In this document: one piece after another, positions 13,102 through 24,818 of the stretch
How the letters are laid out: every line of letters begins with the position of its first letter
How positions within the stretch are numbered: the stretch's first letter is position 1
NCBI GenBank assembly: GCA_033439795.1
Contig: JAUTDP010000008.1
Location: forward strand, 2,294,001 to 2,358,000
Length of the DNA stretch: 64,000 nt
Origin: Sordaria brevicollis
Lineage: Eukaryota > Ascomycota > Sordariomycetes > Sordariales > Sordariaceae
Direction of reading: 5' to 3'
Notes under the pieces: generated by a model
Databases searched by the model: none
What the model was told of the DNA's origin: nothing
The model's input: only the letters and a program-made list of their open reading frames with translations
Position numbers and translations under genes: made by a program

Positions 13102-14055
13102 TTAGACGGCGGGGGCAGTGGTGTGAGGAGCGGTCACGCCGGAGTGGTGGCCGGTAGTACCGGCGGTGGTAGCGTGCTTCTCAGGGTATGTGCCGGCGAT
13201 GGGGACACGGCCGTACTGAGTGAAGGCAATGTTGAGGCGGTTGTAGTCCCAGCGGCGGCTGAGGAAGACAAAGGCGTAGCTGAGAGTCGTGATGAAGACA
13301 ACATCGAGGATACCGAAGAAGATCATGCTCTTGGTGACACCAATGACATTGCCGCCGTCAGAGACACCCCAGGCAATGGGGTAGAGGAGCCAGAGAAGGT
13401 TGGTCCAACCAGAGAGCATCATGTAGTCGCGGTTGATACCGACGCGGTTGGCAGAGCGGCGAGCACGGAACATGGTCTCAAAGGCAAGGAAGATGTGGGC
13501 AAGGGCAGCAAAGGCAAAGAAGCCCCACTTGTAGTTGGAAGGAACATAGGCGGCGACGAGATAGCCGATGACCCAGATCCAGGAGAGGAAGATGTTGAAG
13601 ACGATGGTGGCCCAAGAGACGCCGGAGAGGATGCCGAGAGCGAGGATAGCGGCGGGGAAAGATACAACCCAGAGAACGTACTTGGCCCAGAAGATCTGGC
13701 GAGTAGGACCATGGCTACGGACTTGGTTCCTCTGGGTGACCACATCCCAGGCAAGGTTGGCCGCCATAGCAAAGTAGGCGAGGGTAGCCACGAGGTTGGT
13801 GACAATCCAGATGTAGTGCCAGAGGCGTTCACCGCGGCTGGCCTTGAACTTGAGAGCAAAAAGGACGAGCTGTTGACACATGGGTTAGCACAGGCACCAT
13901 GATGAGGAGGGTTCCATGAGAAGAGAACTTACAGTGTTGAAAGCAAAAAGGGCAGTGGCAGCCCAGAGCCAATCCGAACCGTGCTCACTCAGATGCTGCC
14001 CCTGAGGAGCGGGATGGACGTCCAAGACGTCGTTGCGTGGGAATAGAATCGCCAT
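13102..14055 (-). CDS. orp-1: Opsin-related seven-helix membrane protein (HSP30/YRO2-like)
   Basis: Member of the fungal opsin-related (ORP, HSP30/MRH1/YRO2) branch of microbial rhodopsins, a plasma-membrane protein whose biochemical role is unsettled. Exons 14055-13933 and 13869-13102 join across a 63-nt intron (GTAAGT, CAACAG) to give 296 residues. Seven hydrophobic segments can be followed, starting at DWLWAATALFAFNTLVLFAL. In the last helix the motif LDVVFITTLSYAF aligns with the opsin LDVSAKVGFG motif, and the retinal-binding lysine position is isoleucine. The protein should therefore not bind retinal covalently. The C-terminal tail is Thr/His/Ala-rich. The missing lysine separates it from true Neurospora rhodopsin NOP-1. 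Confidence 0.88.
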
Positions 14056-16442
14056 CGTAGATCCGGTAAGTCGGGACGTCGAGGTGTAACGGTTGTTGAT
14101 GGTAGTCGTACACTAGAGGTAAGATAGCTCGTCGTTGATTTGCTCGTTGCCCCGGTAAGGATGGCTAAGTTGGTGAGAAAGTGTATGCTTGGTTGAAGTG
14201 TTGCACGAACTCTGTTGTTGTGGCTGATGCTGTGATGATGGACTGGAGGATTGGGTCAGATGTAGGCAAGACACTGGACTTTTATAGGAGATGCAGGCTT
14301 GGGAAGATGGGCGCCTTTCCGGTCTGGCCTGCCTTGGATGCTTGGATGACATCTGCTTCCAGGGCCCGGAGATAGCATTGGCCACATCACTAATGGGAAG
14401 GCTTGATGGGAAACTTCTCGAAACCCGCCTTTTCCGGCGTCATTGACCCGTCAACGCGAAGGGACGAAGGAGGGCACGACAGCAGCCGCACCGGAGCACC
14501 GAGCTTGGCCATTGGCCGGGTAGCGACTCCTGGCCCCCTGGGTGTGTAAGTCAGGTACGTAACTGTCAACGACGTACCGGTACCTGCAACTAAGCAAGGG
14601 TGGTGACTACTGGCTTGTAGTGTGTTGGGACGAAAACCCTTGCCCAAAGGCGCAAAAGAGGGAAGACAAGAGCCGATCCATGACCGAGTCCGGACAAGGA
14701 GGGACCAGATCAACGCATCATAGCTTCTTGGACCTCCAGGACCTCCCAGCAGCCCATCCACACCATGATCCGTCCAACACGCCTGCTCTCGCGGCACTAG
14801 CTCGCTTGGCCCGCCGATTGGCCTTTTGATAGACCCTGTCGATCTGACCTCCCCGTAGCTTCCACTTTGCCTAGCAATAACGTGGTCTTGATATTGGAAA
14901 GAGACGAGAGTCGTGACGAGATGATACAGCGGAGCCGGACCACCTGCTCCGCAACACACATCGTGACATGTTCTTCCCTTTTTTGTTTCCTCTTGGAAGA
15001 TCCAGGGTTTGCACACTCTACACACCCACTTGGGCCACGCAACAACCAGGGCACTGGCAACCAACCAACAACGTCTGAACCCAACCACACCAACTTCCGA
15101 TCGCACCAAACTTTGTTAGGCCAGGACGTTGCTGTTGATATCTCGGCTCTTGTTGTTCTCGGCTGCAGACAAAGGTCGGGCAATCAGGTTGTAGACGTGT
15201 AGCTATCCACAAGATGGTCGTATGTGTGGCTGGAGATAGCTAGAGAACGGCTCACTGAAGCTCTCAAGTCTGCTCACCCGCTTCTGGTGCTCCAAGGCAC
15301 TGCCTGCACCTTGCATTGGATGACCACACATGGCCTTGTCCGTCCCTTGCTAGACTTGCTTACGCTTTGGCCTGCATAAACAGCAGTAAGTTAGAGCTTC
15401 CCTTCCCTTTCCCAACATCAACGATCTGTTGCGTTGTCACCGATGACGGACTTTGAAACGAATATCGCTTCCTTGCATGACGAAAGGGAAGGATGGTCCC
15501 AAGGGCTTGCTTGGTCTTGGCATACGGCATCCCTAAATGACTGATCGCCAGTCAGCCCTTTTTTTTTTCTGCCCTTTCAACAAACTCTTTCCCCTGGCCC
15601 TGGCCCTGTTTGCGTTAGTGACATCGGCATATTCGGAGACGCGACCGGGGCAGGAGGTTCTTGGTGTCTGACTGTCTGTCATGGCTGAAAACTCTGACTG
15701 AGGTCGTGACGGCCTCATCCAGCTAGCTACTAGCCTTACGTACCTGCCTTGGTCTGTCTTTGAGGATTCAGCTTGGGATCGATCGGAGCTGTCGGTTGCT
15801 GTTGGGCAAGCGAGCCTCACAAAACCAAGCTTCCAGAGTCCCAGGGTGGGCAGCCACGAGCAGGTGACCAACCAGGGCTCCCGCGACTTCCGTGTCGTTC
15901 CGCACCTTCAATCTCTCCCCCAACGAGCCTGCCCGGGCATTCTTGGCTTGTCGGACGCCTCGCTGCGGTGTTGAATCACGATGATGGATGCGACGTGGAA
16001 AGTGAGTGTGTGTGTGTCTGAGTGCAAAAGTCGTGTCGTCGACCGGTCGGCGGGTGGCTGCCGCAAGCTAATGTCGGCAGATGAACTTGGCGGTTACGTA
16101 ATCAACGTGTAAGTACCCGTTACATTACCGCAGCAGCACCTTGCTAGTGTACATCTCTGTTGTTTCTACGTCGCCGTCATGTTTCCAAACCCTTTCAAAC
16201 AAGACTCCCCGTGACGAGCGGTTATCTCATACAACCAGACAAGCCAGTAGTGTATGTAGTCAAAGGATCTCGATTGTGTTGGGCTCGCATCGGAAAAGTC
16301 GGGACGGACATCTAATCATTAACATGCAATACGTGCAGGACGAAAATGTTAGGGCGAACACTAACAATCGAAATGCCAAGTCGAAGAGATCTTCTCAAGA
16401 TCACGCGACAGCTTCAACGAACCGAAAGTTCCATTCCATTTT

Positions 16443-16463
16443 GGGGGGGGGGGGGGGGGGGGG
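16443..16463. repeat. Homopolymer run of 21 G
   Basis: Uninterrupted G tract in non-coding DNA. Its length may be unreliable in sequencing. Confidence 0.9.
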
Positions 16464-17753
16464 ATAAGACACCCCGGCAACCCATGTCAAAAAGTCCTCG
16501 CGAAAAGCCACGAGGTTTCTCTTCCTCCCAGACCCCAATCGACTTTTCCCAGCAGTTCCATTCCATCGTTCATCGACAATAAGAAGGAAAAGGATGAACC
16601 CTTACCTCGACCTAATGTCCGACTTACTCCATCATTAGGGCTTTGCGAGCACCGAGGGACCCTACAACCATTCCCCGGATGAAGTGGAAAGAAAATTTCA
16701 ACAGTCCCGTCCAGTGGACATTTCGGAAAAGGCGAGAACTGGAACCCTTGTCGAGAGACGAGAAGCCTTTTCTTTTCAGCCCTGCCGCCGTTTCAACCGC
16801 GTGCCGAGCCGCAGGCACCGCACTGCGTAACCACTCCACCGCGGTGTCGTCATTTCTAAGCTCGTAGAATCCACAATTCTCCAGCATCTTCTTCCGAGCT
16901 TCCCTCACTTTCTCGCAGTCAACTTCGGAAGTCTGAAATGTCTGATGAGAATGGATGGCATTTCCGCGTCTTCAGTATCATCCCACACTTCTCACGAGAC
17001 TATAAATCTCAGTGCTGCCCAAAAACTCATCCAATGTTCCTCAAATATGAAGAAGCTTCACTCGAATCGGTCGAGAAGGGGAAAAGAAAAGACAAGACCC
17101 GGAATGTTTGAACGATTCATGTCGAAAGTCCAAGTGGAGTGAGCAAAACAACCTCGACGCCTATTTCAGCCATGGACATTGTTGAACTTCCCGAGTTAAA
17201 GATGAGAACGGACCCCGTACGGTCCATAAAGTCAACAACGTCGAAAACCACCATCAAAACCCATTTCTATAAGCCTTTCAAATCACACGATATAACCTGA
17301 ACAATTCGCTCCCCTACAGCATGCAATTTCCTCTTTCACTCTCACAACTGTCTCTGTTGATCCTCTACGAACATCATTGCCAGAACGACATCTTTTATGT
17401 TGCACTAACAACCACACCCACCCCAAACTCAATCTTACAAGTACACTTTACATACAAAACTTACAACCCCAAGCCATGTCATTCCGGGCGGGTGATGATT
17501 CATGACTTGCATCTCATTTAACATCAGCCACACACATAAAATTCCCACCATAACCGATAACCGCCATCATCATTACAACCACAGCCAAAACAATGTGATC
17601 TCAATCGCCCCTTGGAGGCCGCCCGCCAAGCAATGTTTCACAACTTTCGCTTCCATCTCCAAGGTCTGACATCTGTTCTTCATTTCAATTCGTGTAACCA
17701 TACAGGTAGGTATTCGGGAGCAAATAGGACAAACGTGGTTGGTGAGCCAAGTT

Positions 17754-17755
<2 letters not shown>

Positions 17756-17791
<36 letters not shown>
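17756..17791. repeat. Homopolymer run of 36 T
   Basis: Uninterrupted T tract. A poly(A) tail of a retroposed sequence on the minus strand is possible, but I saw no recognisable element or target duplication beside it. Confidence 0.9.
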
Positions 17792-17792
<1 letters not shown>

Positions 17793-18262
17793 GCGGCGGG
17801 CTTGAGAAGTCGTTGACGTAGCGTCCACGCGTATGATGCGATATAGCGTGTATTAATATTTTAAATTTTCATTCAGGTGATGGGTTACGAAGGAGGCAAG
17901 ATATAATGTCGATCTGGTTTAAAACCTCTCCGTGACGGAGCTATAGGAAAGATTTACTTAATAGTTCATGGTGGTTGTTGAATCTCGATGCCGTTCTTGT
18001 CAGGAAACTTCTTTGAAGGCTTGGCTTGAAAAGTCGCATGCTTACACTTGCTATCCCACCATGTTATCAAATTTATTTATAAAGTCCGGAACCACAAACA
18101 TTGATTGTATCCAATGAAGAGGAGAGGACTATTTTGTTCCTGTATCTGACCAAACCAATTCCATCTCCGCTCGATGTTCCTAAGAGGTATGGACGAATTT
18201 GATAGACGCTACTACTGAGTGCCCTTGCTTTGCACTTCGCTATGCATATGAACCATCCTGCC

Positions 18263-18777
18263 TAACCGTGGGGATGAGTTGGAGGCCAAGCAATCCCCCC
18301 TCTTTTCCAGAGAGTGGGCGAAAAAATTGGGGGACAGACCATTTTCGAGGGACAAGGAAGTCCGTGCCCGTTAGAGTTTCCTAGCAAAATATATATAAAT
18401 CTTAACTAATTTTCCCTCCTTATTTCAAAACGTCTACATTACTATCAATTATTTCACAACCAAACAGTCAACCAACGACACAAGGAAAGCCATTAACTTG
18501 TACTATAATATCAATATCACTACTAACTTTCGTAAATCTTTTACAAAGCGAGATTGAAAGATAGAAGGGAAGATTCTCAAAGATATAAAGGGAAGATTCC
18601 TTTTTCAAAATTTTAAATTTTTGAATTTAGATGGTTGATTGAATATTGATATTTGGGTGTAGATAATGGTGTGCACGGACTTTCCTGTCCCTCGATTTTA
18701 GGCTGTCCCCCAATTTTTTCGCCCACTCTCTGGAAGAGAGGGGGGATTGCTTGGCCTCCAACTCATCCCCACGGTTA
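18263..18777. mobile_element. Foldback/MITE-like element with about 105-bp terminal inverted repeats
   Basis: Ends 18263-18367 and 18673-18777 are inverted copies of each other. Both begin TAACCGTGGGGATGAG. The outer 75 bases differ at one position and the inner 30 at about seven. TA flanks both ends, as expected for a TA target duplication. The roughly 305-bp interior is AT-rich and has no long frame, so the element is non-autonomous. It lies 222 bp downstream of the stop codon of the armadillo gene (minus strand, stop at 19000). A transcript across it could fold into a long hairpin, which is inference. Confidence 0.85.
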
Positions 18778-18999
18778 GTTCTGCTATTTTCTTGTCCCTC
18801 ACTTGGCTTCTTTCTCAGAATGCTCACCTGCCACGAACGGCAAGTCTGACCATAAGACCCTGAAGATTGTGTACATAAAACGGGGAAAAAACAATGGCCC
18901 GCGTTCGTTTCCCCGTCACCTGAAGCATGTGAACCTCCACCATGGCCATTCGTACCAAACGATGTTAAGCCGCGAGCACCCAAAACAATTCTCATGCCA

Positions 19000-21900
19000 C
19001 TAATAATTCATGACTTGGGGTCCATTAGTCTCCTCGTTCCACTTGATACTCGAAGCCGCCTCCTTAGCACGCTGCCGGATATCCAGCTCGGCATCGTTAT
19101 TCTGCAGGCCCTCGAGCTTTTGCAGGAACCCCAACTTCTCGAGTTCCGACACCCGTTGATCTCTGTTCGTCTTGTCCTCGGAGCCATCGCACCATACCAG
19201 GTTCTTGAGCAGATGACACAACGACCGCCGCACCTCCACGTCCTTGTTGTTAAAGTGGCCCGCCAAGAGTTGAAGAAGCTCCGTCTGCGCTATAACCACC
19301 TGTCGATGTAGAGGATGTCCCGCCGCAATGTGTGCCAAAAGATAGATTACCGCTACGATGATCTTGGACTGCGGGTACAATACGCGCGAGTCCATACCGG
19401 CATTGCGGCCTGCGGCTCCGGACCAAGTCCCGCCATCAGGTGTCCCCGAGTGGGAAGACTGTCGCCTGGAAAACGGGCGGAGGAACTTGACGCGCAGTTT
19501 GGATGCCAAGATATCGAAGAGCCGCTCTTGGCCCAGCTCGCTGAAGACGTGGTTAACCATTTCCGCCTGCATCGGTTGCCCAGGGATCGATATAAGATTG
19601 CGAATAAAGTCGAGTCCTTGTTCTTGGATGGCGAGATCGGCTTCACGCGCCTTCCGAACTTCGTCAAACTCCTTTTCGCGTAATGCCCTGAGCATGTTAT
19701 CGGCAAGGCGCATACGCGTCGAATCGAACCCAGGGCCATTCCGGTGTATGGCTTGCCACTTCCATACATCGTCGGCTGCTTCGGCGTAACCGTCGTCTGT
19801 ATCCATCGCTTCATCCTCACCGGCTTCTTGTGAAAGTCGACGATCAGCCATAATCCGGGCATGTAGTGAATTGTCTTCCGTGTCGTCACATATCAACTGA
19901 ATAAGCCACCCAGGACCGAGTTCTTCCAGGCACTGTTTCTGGGTCTCCTTGTCCGCCATGAGAACAAGATGCTTGAGTGCCCACAGGGCATTGAGCCTCA
20001 GACCTGCATTATCAGATTTTGCGTATTGACAGAGCACACAGATGATTCCAGCTTTGATAAGAGGCTAATACCTTGTCAGTAAACTGTCGAAACTCAATGA
20101 AACGAGAAAAAGACAAGATATCCACTTACACCACGCATTGGGCTGCTTTCGGTCAACAAATTACAGATGACGCTGCAAGCTGCAATTCTGACATCAGTAT
20201 CCACATGTTTCAAAAGCTTGAAAATTGGCATGGCCACGCCGTTGTCGTCCAAGGCCGTTCTAAGGTTGCTGACTGATCTTGACAATGTCCTCACAGCGTG
20301 GCACGCCGCGATCAGGACCGACGTTGGATTATGACCATAAGGAGAATGACCCGATGGGTGTATCAAAACAGCGCCATCGCCCTCCGTTTTCGGCTTTTCC
20401 TTGGGTGGTGTCGGTTTCTGTGGCGTCTCGGAGAGTGACTCTGTGACACACGGTAGTATGTCTTCCGCTACTAATTCTTTCCTGTAGTCCTCATTGAATG
20501 TGGCCAGTGATGTTATGAGTTTAAGCGAACTTTCTCTCACTCTGATCTTGTGTGCGCGCGTTGGAAGTTGGCCCGGTGGCCCAAGCTGGCATGCTGAAAA
20601 TCCATCCTCTCCAGCGTCTCGTCTCTCTTTGGGATTTGGTGTCCAAAGTTTAGGGGGCGATTGGTTTGCCGAGAGTTCATACGAGTCTTTCAACAACCTA
20701 CAAACCAGATTCAGGGCTCCGCTGTCATAGGCAACCCGCTGCAGAAACACGCTGTCTGCGATAAGTCGAGCCAAGATGGCCGGTGTCCGCTCCAAGATAG
20801 CCCATGCCGTAGCCGTCTGGGAATTGACAGAGGTGGCACCTGGGTTCTTGCCGCTCTCCTTTTCGTAGTCTTTGAGTATCTGGCAAAGGACCGGAACGAC
20901 AAGGACGCTGAGGGAGAATTCTCGGTCTGAGCTCATGAAGCCACCTTTGAACAGCGATGCAAGTACGGACGCAGCCGTGACCTTTTCATGATCGCTAGTA
21001 CCAGATCGCATGAGGTGGATCAACCACGGTACTAGTGGGCTCTCTAGTTCATTGGTATCTCCGCGACCAATAAGCCCTTCCCGATCCTCTACCGTGAAAA
21101 TCAGTGTACTTTGATTCACTTTCGGAGAAAACACCATTGTTGTTGGGTTTTTTTGGGCCAGGAGATATCGCGGCGTCGTAACCGGAACAACTGGAAGCAG
21201 ATAGTCAACAGCAGAGCGAGTTAGTGACTGGCCTTGAACAAGGCCACTCTTGTTGAGCAGTTCCCATGTGCGGTAGATTGTAGATCTTCTTTCGCCGAAC
21301 TCACTACTGAAGAGTACTGCCATGATCGCCGGTGAACAAAGCAGTAAACCAGTTCGGAAACGAGAATCTGCTATGATAACAGATATCGCTTCCAAGATTA
21401 GGGCCAGCCGTAGCCCTCGAGGAGCAGGTTGTGGTATCACAACATCCAGGCCTTCCCTCTTCAGCTCGTCCATGGTAAATGGCAAGACCTCTCCTCGCGC
21501 AACCACGAAGCTAGCAAGCAGCGTGGCCAAGGCATCCAGGATCCCGGCGTCGGCAAGCATATTTTGGTACCGCGGTTCCTTGCACAACCGACTTATCAAA
21601 CTCGCAACCAAGCACTTTTGTTCTTGTGCTATGCTGGAGGTAGACTCTGCATCGAGGATGGCGCACAAGGATTCCATGTAGCCAGGTACAAACAGAGCGT
21701 TTGCCAGTACAGCTGTATCTTCTGTACTTGTTCTCGACGAGAGACTGGCAGCGTCTGTCATGTCGCTCAGGGCACGCAGAGAAGTCAAGACAAGTTGTGC
21801 GGGGTTCTTGCGCGGGCATATATATGTCAAAATGACAGGAACCACTCCAACCGCATTTAAAGGCACAAGGAACGAAGAGCCACCTGTAACAGTTTCTACC

Positions 21901-22266
21901 GGTTAGAACTCTGTCTCTTTTGCAATAATCAGTTGGTTCAAGGAGACATGGCGTACCTTTGGCAAAACTAGCGATGAGCTGCAAAGCCAATAGCCGCACT
22001 CGATCATCATCTGGCAAGTCCGTAGCATGGCTCATGGGCGTATAAGCCTCCTTATTTACCAGGGCAGAGGGTGACTGAGCTGTTGATTTTTGTTGAAGCA
22101 GATGAACGAGTGACTGTAGTATCCCTTGTTTCACCCACTTTTCCTTGCTCCGAGCATCGCCGATAACCTCATCTTTGAGTTGGCGAAGGAGGCCGGTCTG
22201 CTCGGCATGGTTCCTTGCATTCTGGATTTGCCATAGCAAAGTCGGTGAATTCTGACTATGCGCCAT
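19000..22266 (-). CDS. gid5: Armadillo-repeat protein, GID5/VID28/ARMC8-like GID E3 ligase subunit
   Basis: Probable scaffold subunit of the GID/CTLH ubiquitin ligase, which in yeast marks gluconeogenic enzymes for degradation when glucose returns. Exons 22266-21957, 21883-20130 and 20064-19000 are joined by introns of 73 and 65 nt and encode 1042 residues. Both junctions keep the frame and restore ARM-like helices, for example SPMRGPLIKAGIICVLCQYA at the second. ARM-type repeats run through most of the protein. An acidic insert (GEDEAMDTDDGYAEAADD) precedes an ARMC8-like C-terminal block with EQGLDFIRNL and CHLLKNLVWCD. The ATG at 22264-22266 gives MAHSQNSPTLLWQIQNARNH. Another ARM protein is possible, but length and C-terminal block favour GID5. 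It is transcribed away from preg. Confidence 0.72.
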
Positions 22267-23087
22267 GTTGGGGCGCTATTTTACTGGTGCGCGGATGCTG
22301 GTAGTAACCGCAGTTCGATCGTTCGTGTTGGTGTTGGTGGTCAATATGCCTCCGCTCCCTTTCCGGACATGTATCGCCGGCAAAGTTGTGGATTCGTTCT
22401 CGTCCACGGAGGAACCTGTGTCGGAAGTCGCAGACCGCGGTGTAACGATAGATTATGGATGCCGACTGTATCGAGAACCAGGCCGATCTCTGGCTGGTAT
22501 ATTGGTAAAAATGGGTACGTGAAGCTATTTGGTCAACTCGCCGATGTTGCGACTGGCTTTATTTGAGTTGCGCCGGAGGTGAGTTGCACCGACGGCTGGC
22601 CGTTGACGTGATGGAAAGCTAGTGGTAGTGGATAAGGCCGATGACAGATGGTGTGTTGGATTCCGCGGAAGGAGTATATCAAGGCGCTGGGGGAACACCG
22701 CGCTTTCTTATGTTCAGGTTGTACTAGCTGGTGTGTCGATACGGAAAGGAAGGGAGAAATGAATGGAATAGTTGCGGTAGAGGTAGCGTGTTGGTGTTGG
22801 TGTCGGTCGATGCAGTGTTGGCAACTGTTGGCGAAAGAAGAACGACGATGAATTATTGTTGGAGGTCCCTTCCAATGGTGAATGTCCAATGACGAGACGG
22901 AAGGCCGAACGCTGTGAACGGCCAATGACGGTGGCGGAGAACGACAGCCACGGATGGATTGGCCCGGGGCTGCTGCGGGGCGGTTCCTTCCTCGGATTGT
23001 CATTGACGTGCTCTGGAATGGGGTGCACAGGGACTCACCGGGCGGCAGCTGTAGCACCTGGGGTGTGCTTTCTTAACGTGGGATGTC

Positions 23088-23657
23088 TACAGTAAAAACC
23101 CCTGTTCCAGCAACCCCAAAAAACAAGCCAAAGTGTTGCAGGAACCGGGGGGTTGCTGTAAGTGGTGTCGTGCACAGACCATGCTCCTTCGAAACCTCAA
23201 AAAAAAAAATGTACCAAAACCTGCTTGCCAAGCATTTTTGGTCCTATAACTGACCCGTTTTTTGAATTTCACCATACAAAATAAGAGCAATACCCCCTTT
23301 TGCAGTTGCTGGTTGCAGGGTTGCGCTTAGCCATAGTAAAAAAAAAAATCTGGCCAAACTGTTGCAATTACAGGGGGGTTGCTCGTACACATCACCCCTT
23401 GAAAGTTCGTTAGCGCGGGACTCCAAGAGATATACTTCGCAACTCAACCAATATTCCACCAATTTTTATACAACAAACTGGTATCAATCCAATGCGTTTT
23501 CCCTAGTGCGTACACTCTCTCAAATTTTTTCCATTAAATGTGGTTGTCGCGGCGTTTTTCTGTGAGCTTTTGCAGGCCCCTGTCACAAGAGTCGCGCTAA
23601 CAAACTTTCAAGGGGTGATGTGTAGAGGGCGTTGCTGGAACAGGGGTTTTTACTGTA
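23088..23657. mobile_element. MITE-like element with perfect 27-bp terminal inverted repeats (outer element)
   Basis: Left end 23088-23114 and right end 23631-23657 are exact inverted copies over 27 bases, starting TACAGTAAAAACCCCTG. TA at both edges fits a TA target duplication. The start resembles the element at 7838 (TACAGTAATGACCCCTG, both repeats ending in GCAAC), so the two look like members of one pogo/Tc1-like superfamily. The sequence has no credible coding frame. It contains a second complete inverted-repeat element at 23386-23624. Without that insert the outer element would be about 330 bp. Confidence 0.87.
23386..23624. mobile_element. MITE-like element inserted inside another MITE (inner element)
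   Basis: Ends begin TACACATCACCCCTTGAAAG and are inverted copies over about 31 bases with one mismatch (left 23386-23416, right about 23594-23624). TA flanks both ends. The sequence outside it reads as a continuous part of the outer element if one TA is retained, which is the pattern of an insertion into a pre-existing element. It has 239 bp and no coding capacity. The terminal sequence differs from the outer element, so it belongs to another family. Confidence 0.8.
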
Positions 23658-24818
23658 TAAGGTCTCGAGGTAGATACCGACGTCCAAGGTTCAGACAGGG
23701 CTGTTCCGCGCCCATTTTCTACCTCATCGTTTTCTTCAGATTGGATCTAGAATGAGATGAAACTGTTACTCAGGCTATAGACCTCCATTTCATCCAATGT
23801 TCTTAACTCCAGAGGCTACATCGATGTTGTCAGCATCTAGGGAATAAACCGTAGAGGTACATACCTGAACATTAACGATCTTAGTGCCACTAATACGAAG
23901 TACTTGGCGCCCATTCGCATCACTCTTGGGGGATTTGGCTATATGAAGTGAGATACTCTATTCTATGGGGATCCATGGTTGTGATGTGCTCGACTAGTAC
24001 TCGTATTGTGCTCATTCAAGCAGCTGTCCTCCCATCCTTGTTGATCAAGTTTTGACTCGACGTTAAGGAAGTATGAGATGCTCAATCCTTCCGAGATGTA
24101 TGAGGACTAACCAACCACCACATCTAGTAGCCCGACATGACAGATATTTTACATTGCCAAGCATGCCTGTTCCAATGCCATAAACCCCTTCAGGATCGTT
24201 TGTTTCCTATCGCCATTTACCTTGGAAAAAAGTCATACAAGACCTCGAGTGGACGTGTTCTGTGTTTCTGAACTGGCGTCGAGTCCACCATCTTCGTGTT
24301 AGTGCTAACAAGAGTACTTGATACGGCTCAATCACCCGAACCCCACTCACTTTTCCTTTTCCTTTTCCTCGACGACCCAACTCAAGGTGTCATCGTTCCT
24401 TTCTCTTCCTCTCCATAGTCCATACCCTCTAACAAACACCACCTGAGTATCCTTTCGGTATCGATCGGTCCTCGGCCACAGCCTTGCCTTATAACGTCGA
24501 TCGGACCGCTTATTTGCTCTTGGGACAACAGTGACTCCGAGACCAGAGAGTGATAAACAATCGTGCTCAAAACCTCGGACCTCATCTGCTGCAGTGGGCA
24601 AAAGACGGCCCAGAACGAGCCCTCGTGTGGGATTGTGTGGGATTGTGTGGACAAAAGAAAAAGCTCATCGACAACACAACCCTGCTCCACGCCCCACTGT
24701 TAGCGACCGTGCCATCGGCTCGGGCCCCACGCCGGGACTCCACGACACTCCCACAGTTCTTGCGCTCCCGCTTCCGCTGCCTTGCCTGCTTTCGCCCTGC
24801 GAGGCGGACGAGGCCGGG

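Larger units (their letters stand above)
14056..18262. other. Gene-poor region with simple-sequence tracts
   Basis: Upstream of orp-1 and therefore partly its promoter. No frame looks like a real protein. It includes a 21-G run, a 36-T run and, from about 17830, clearly AT-richer sequence. Confidence 0.4.
22267..24818. other. Divergent intergenic region between the armadillo gene and preg
   Basis: Holds promoters for both genes and a nested pair of inverted-repeat elements at 23088-23657. Between 23660 and 24500 I see no gene or repeat. A frame runs open for 96 codons upstream of the preg ATG without containing an ATG, so it is treated as leader. Confidence 0.5.

Noticed and set aside
13123..13902. 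259-codon plus-strand frame, Glu/Asp/Gly-rich
   Set aside because: Antisense shadow of orp-1, which has clear membrane helices and a supported intron.
22533..23057. 174-codon minus-strand frame upstream of the armadillo gene
   Set aside because: Low-complexity His/Ser/Pro sequence with no motif, in a promoter region.
24531..24818. N-terminal extension of PREG
   Set aside because: The frame is open but has no ATG; it begins only at a GTG.
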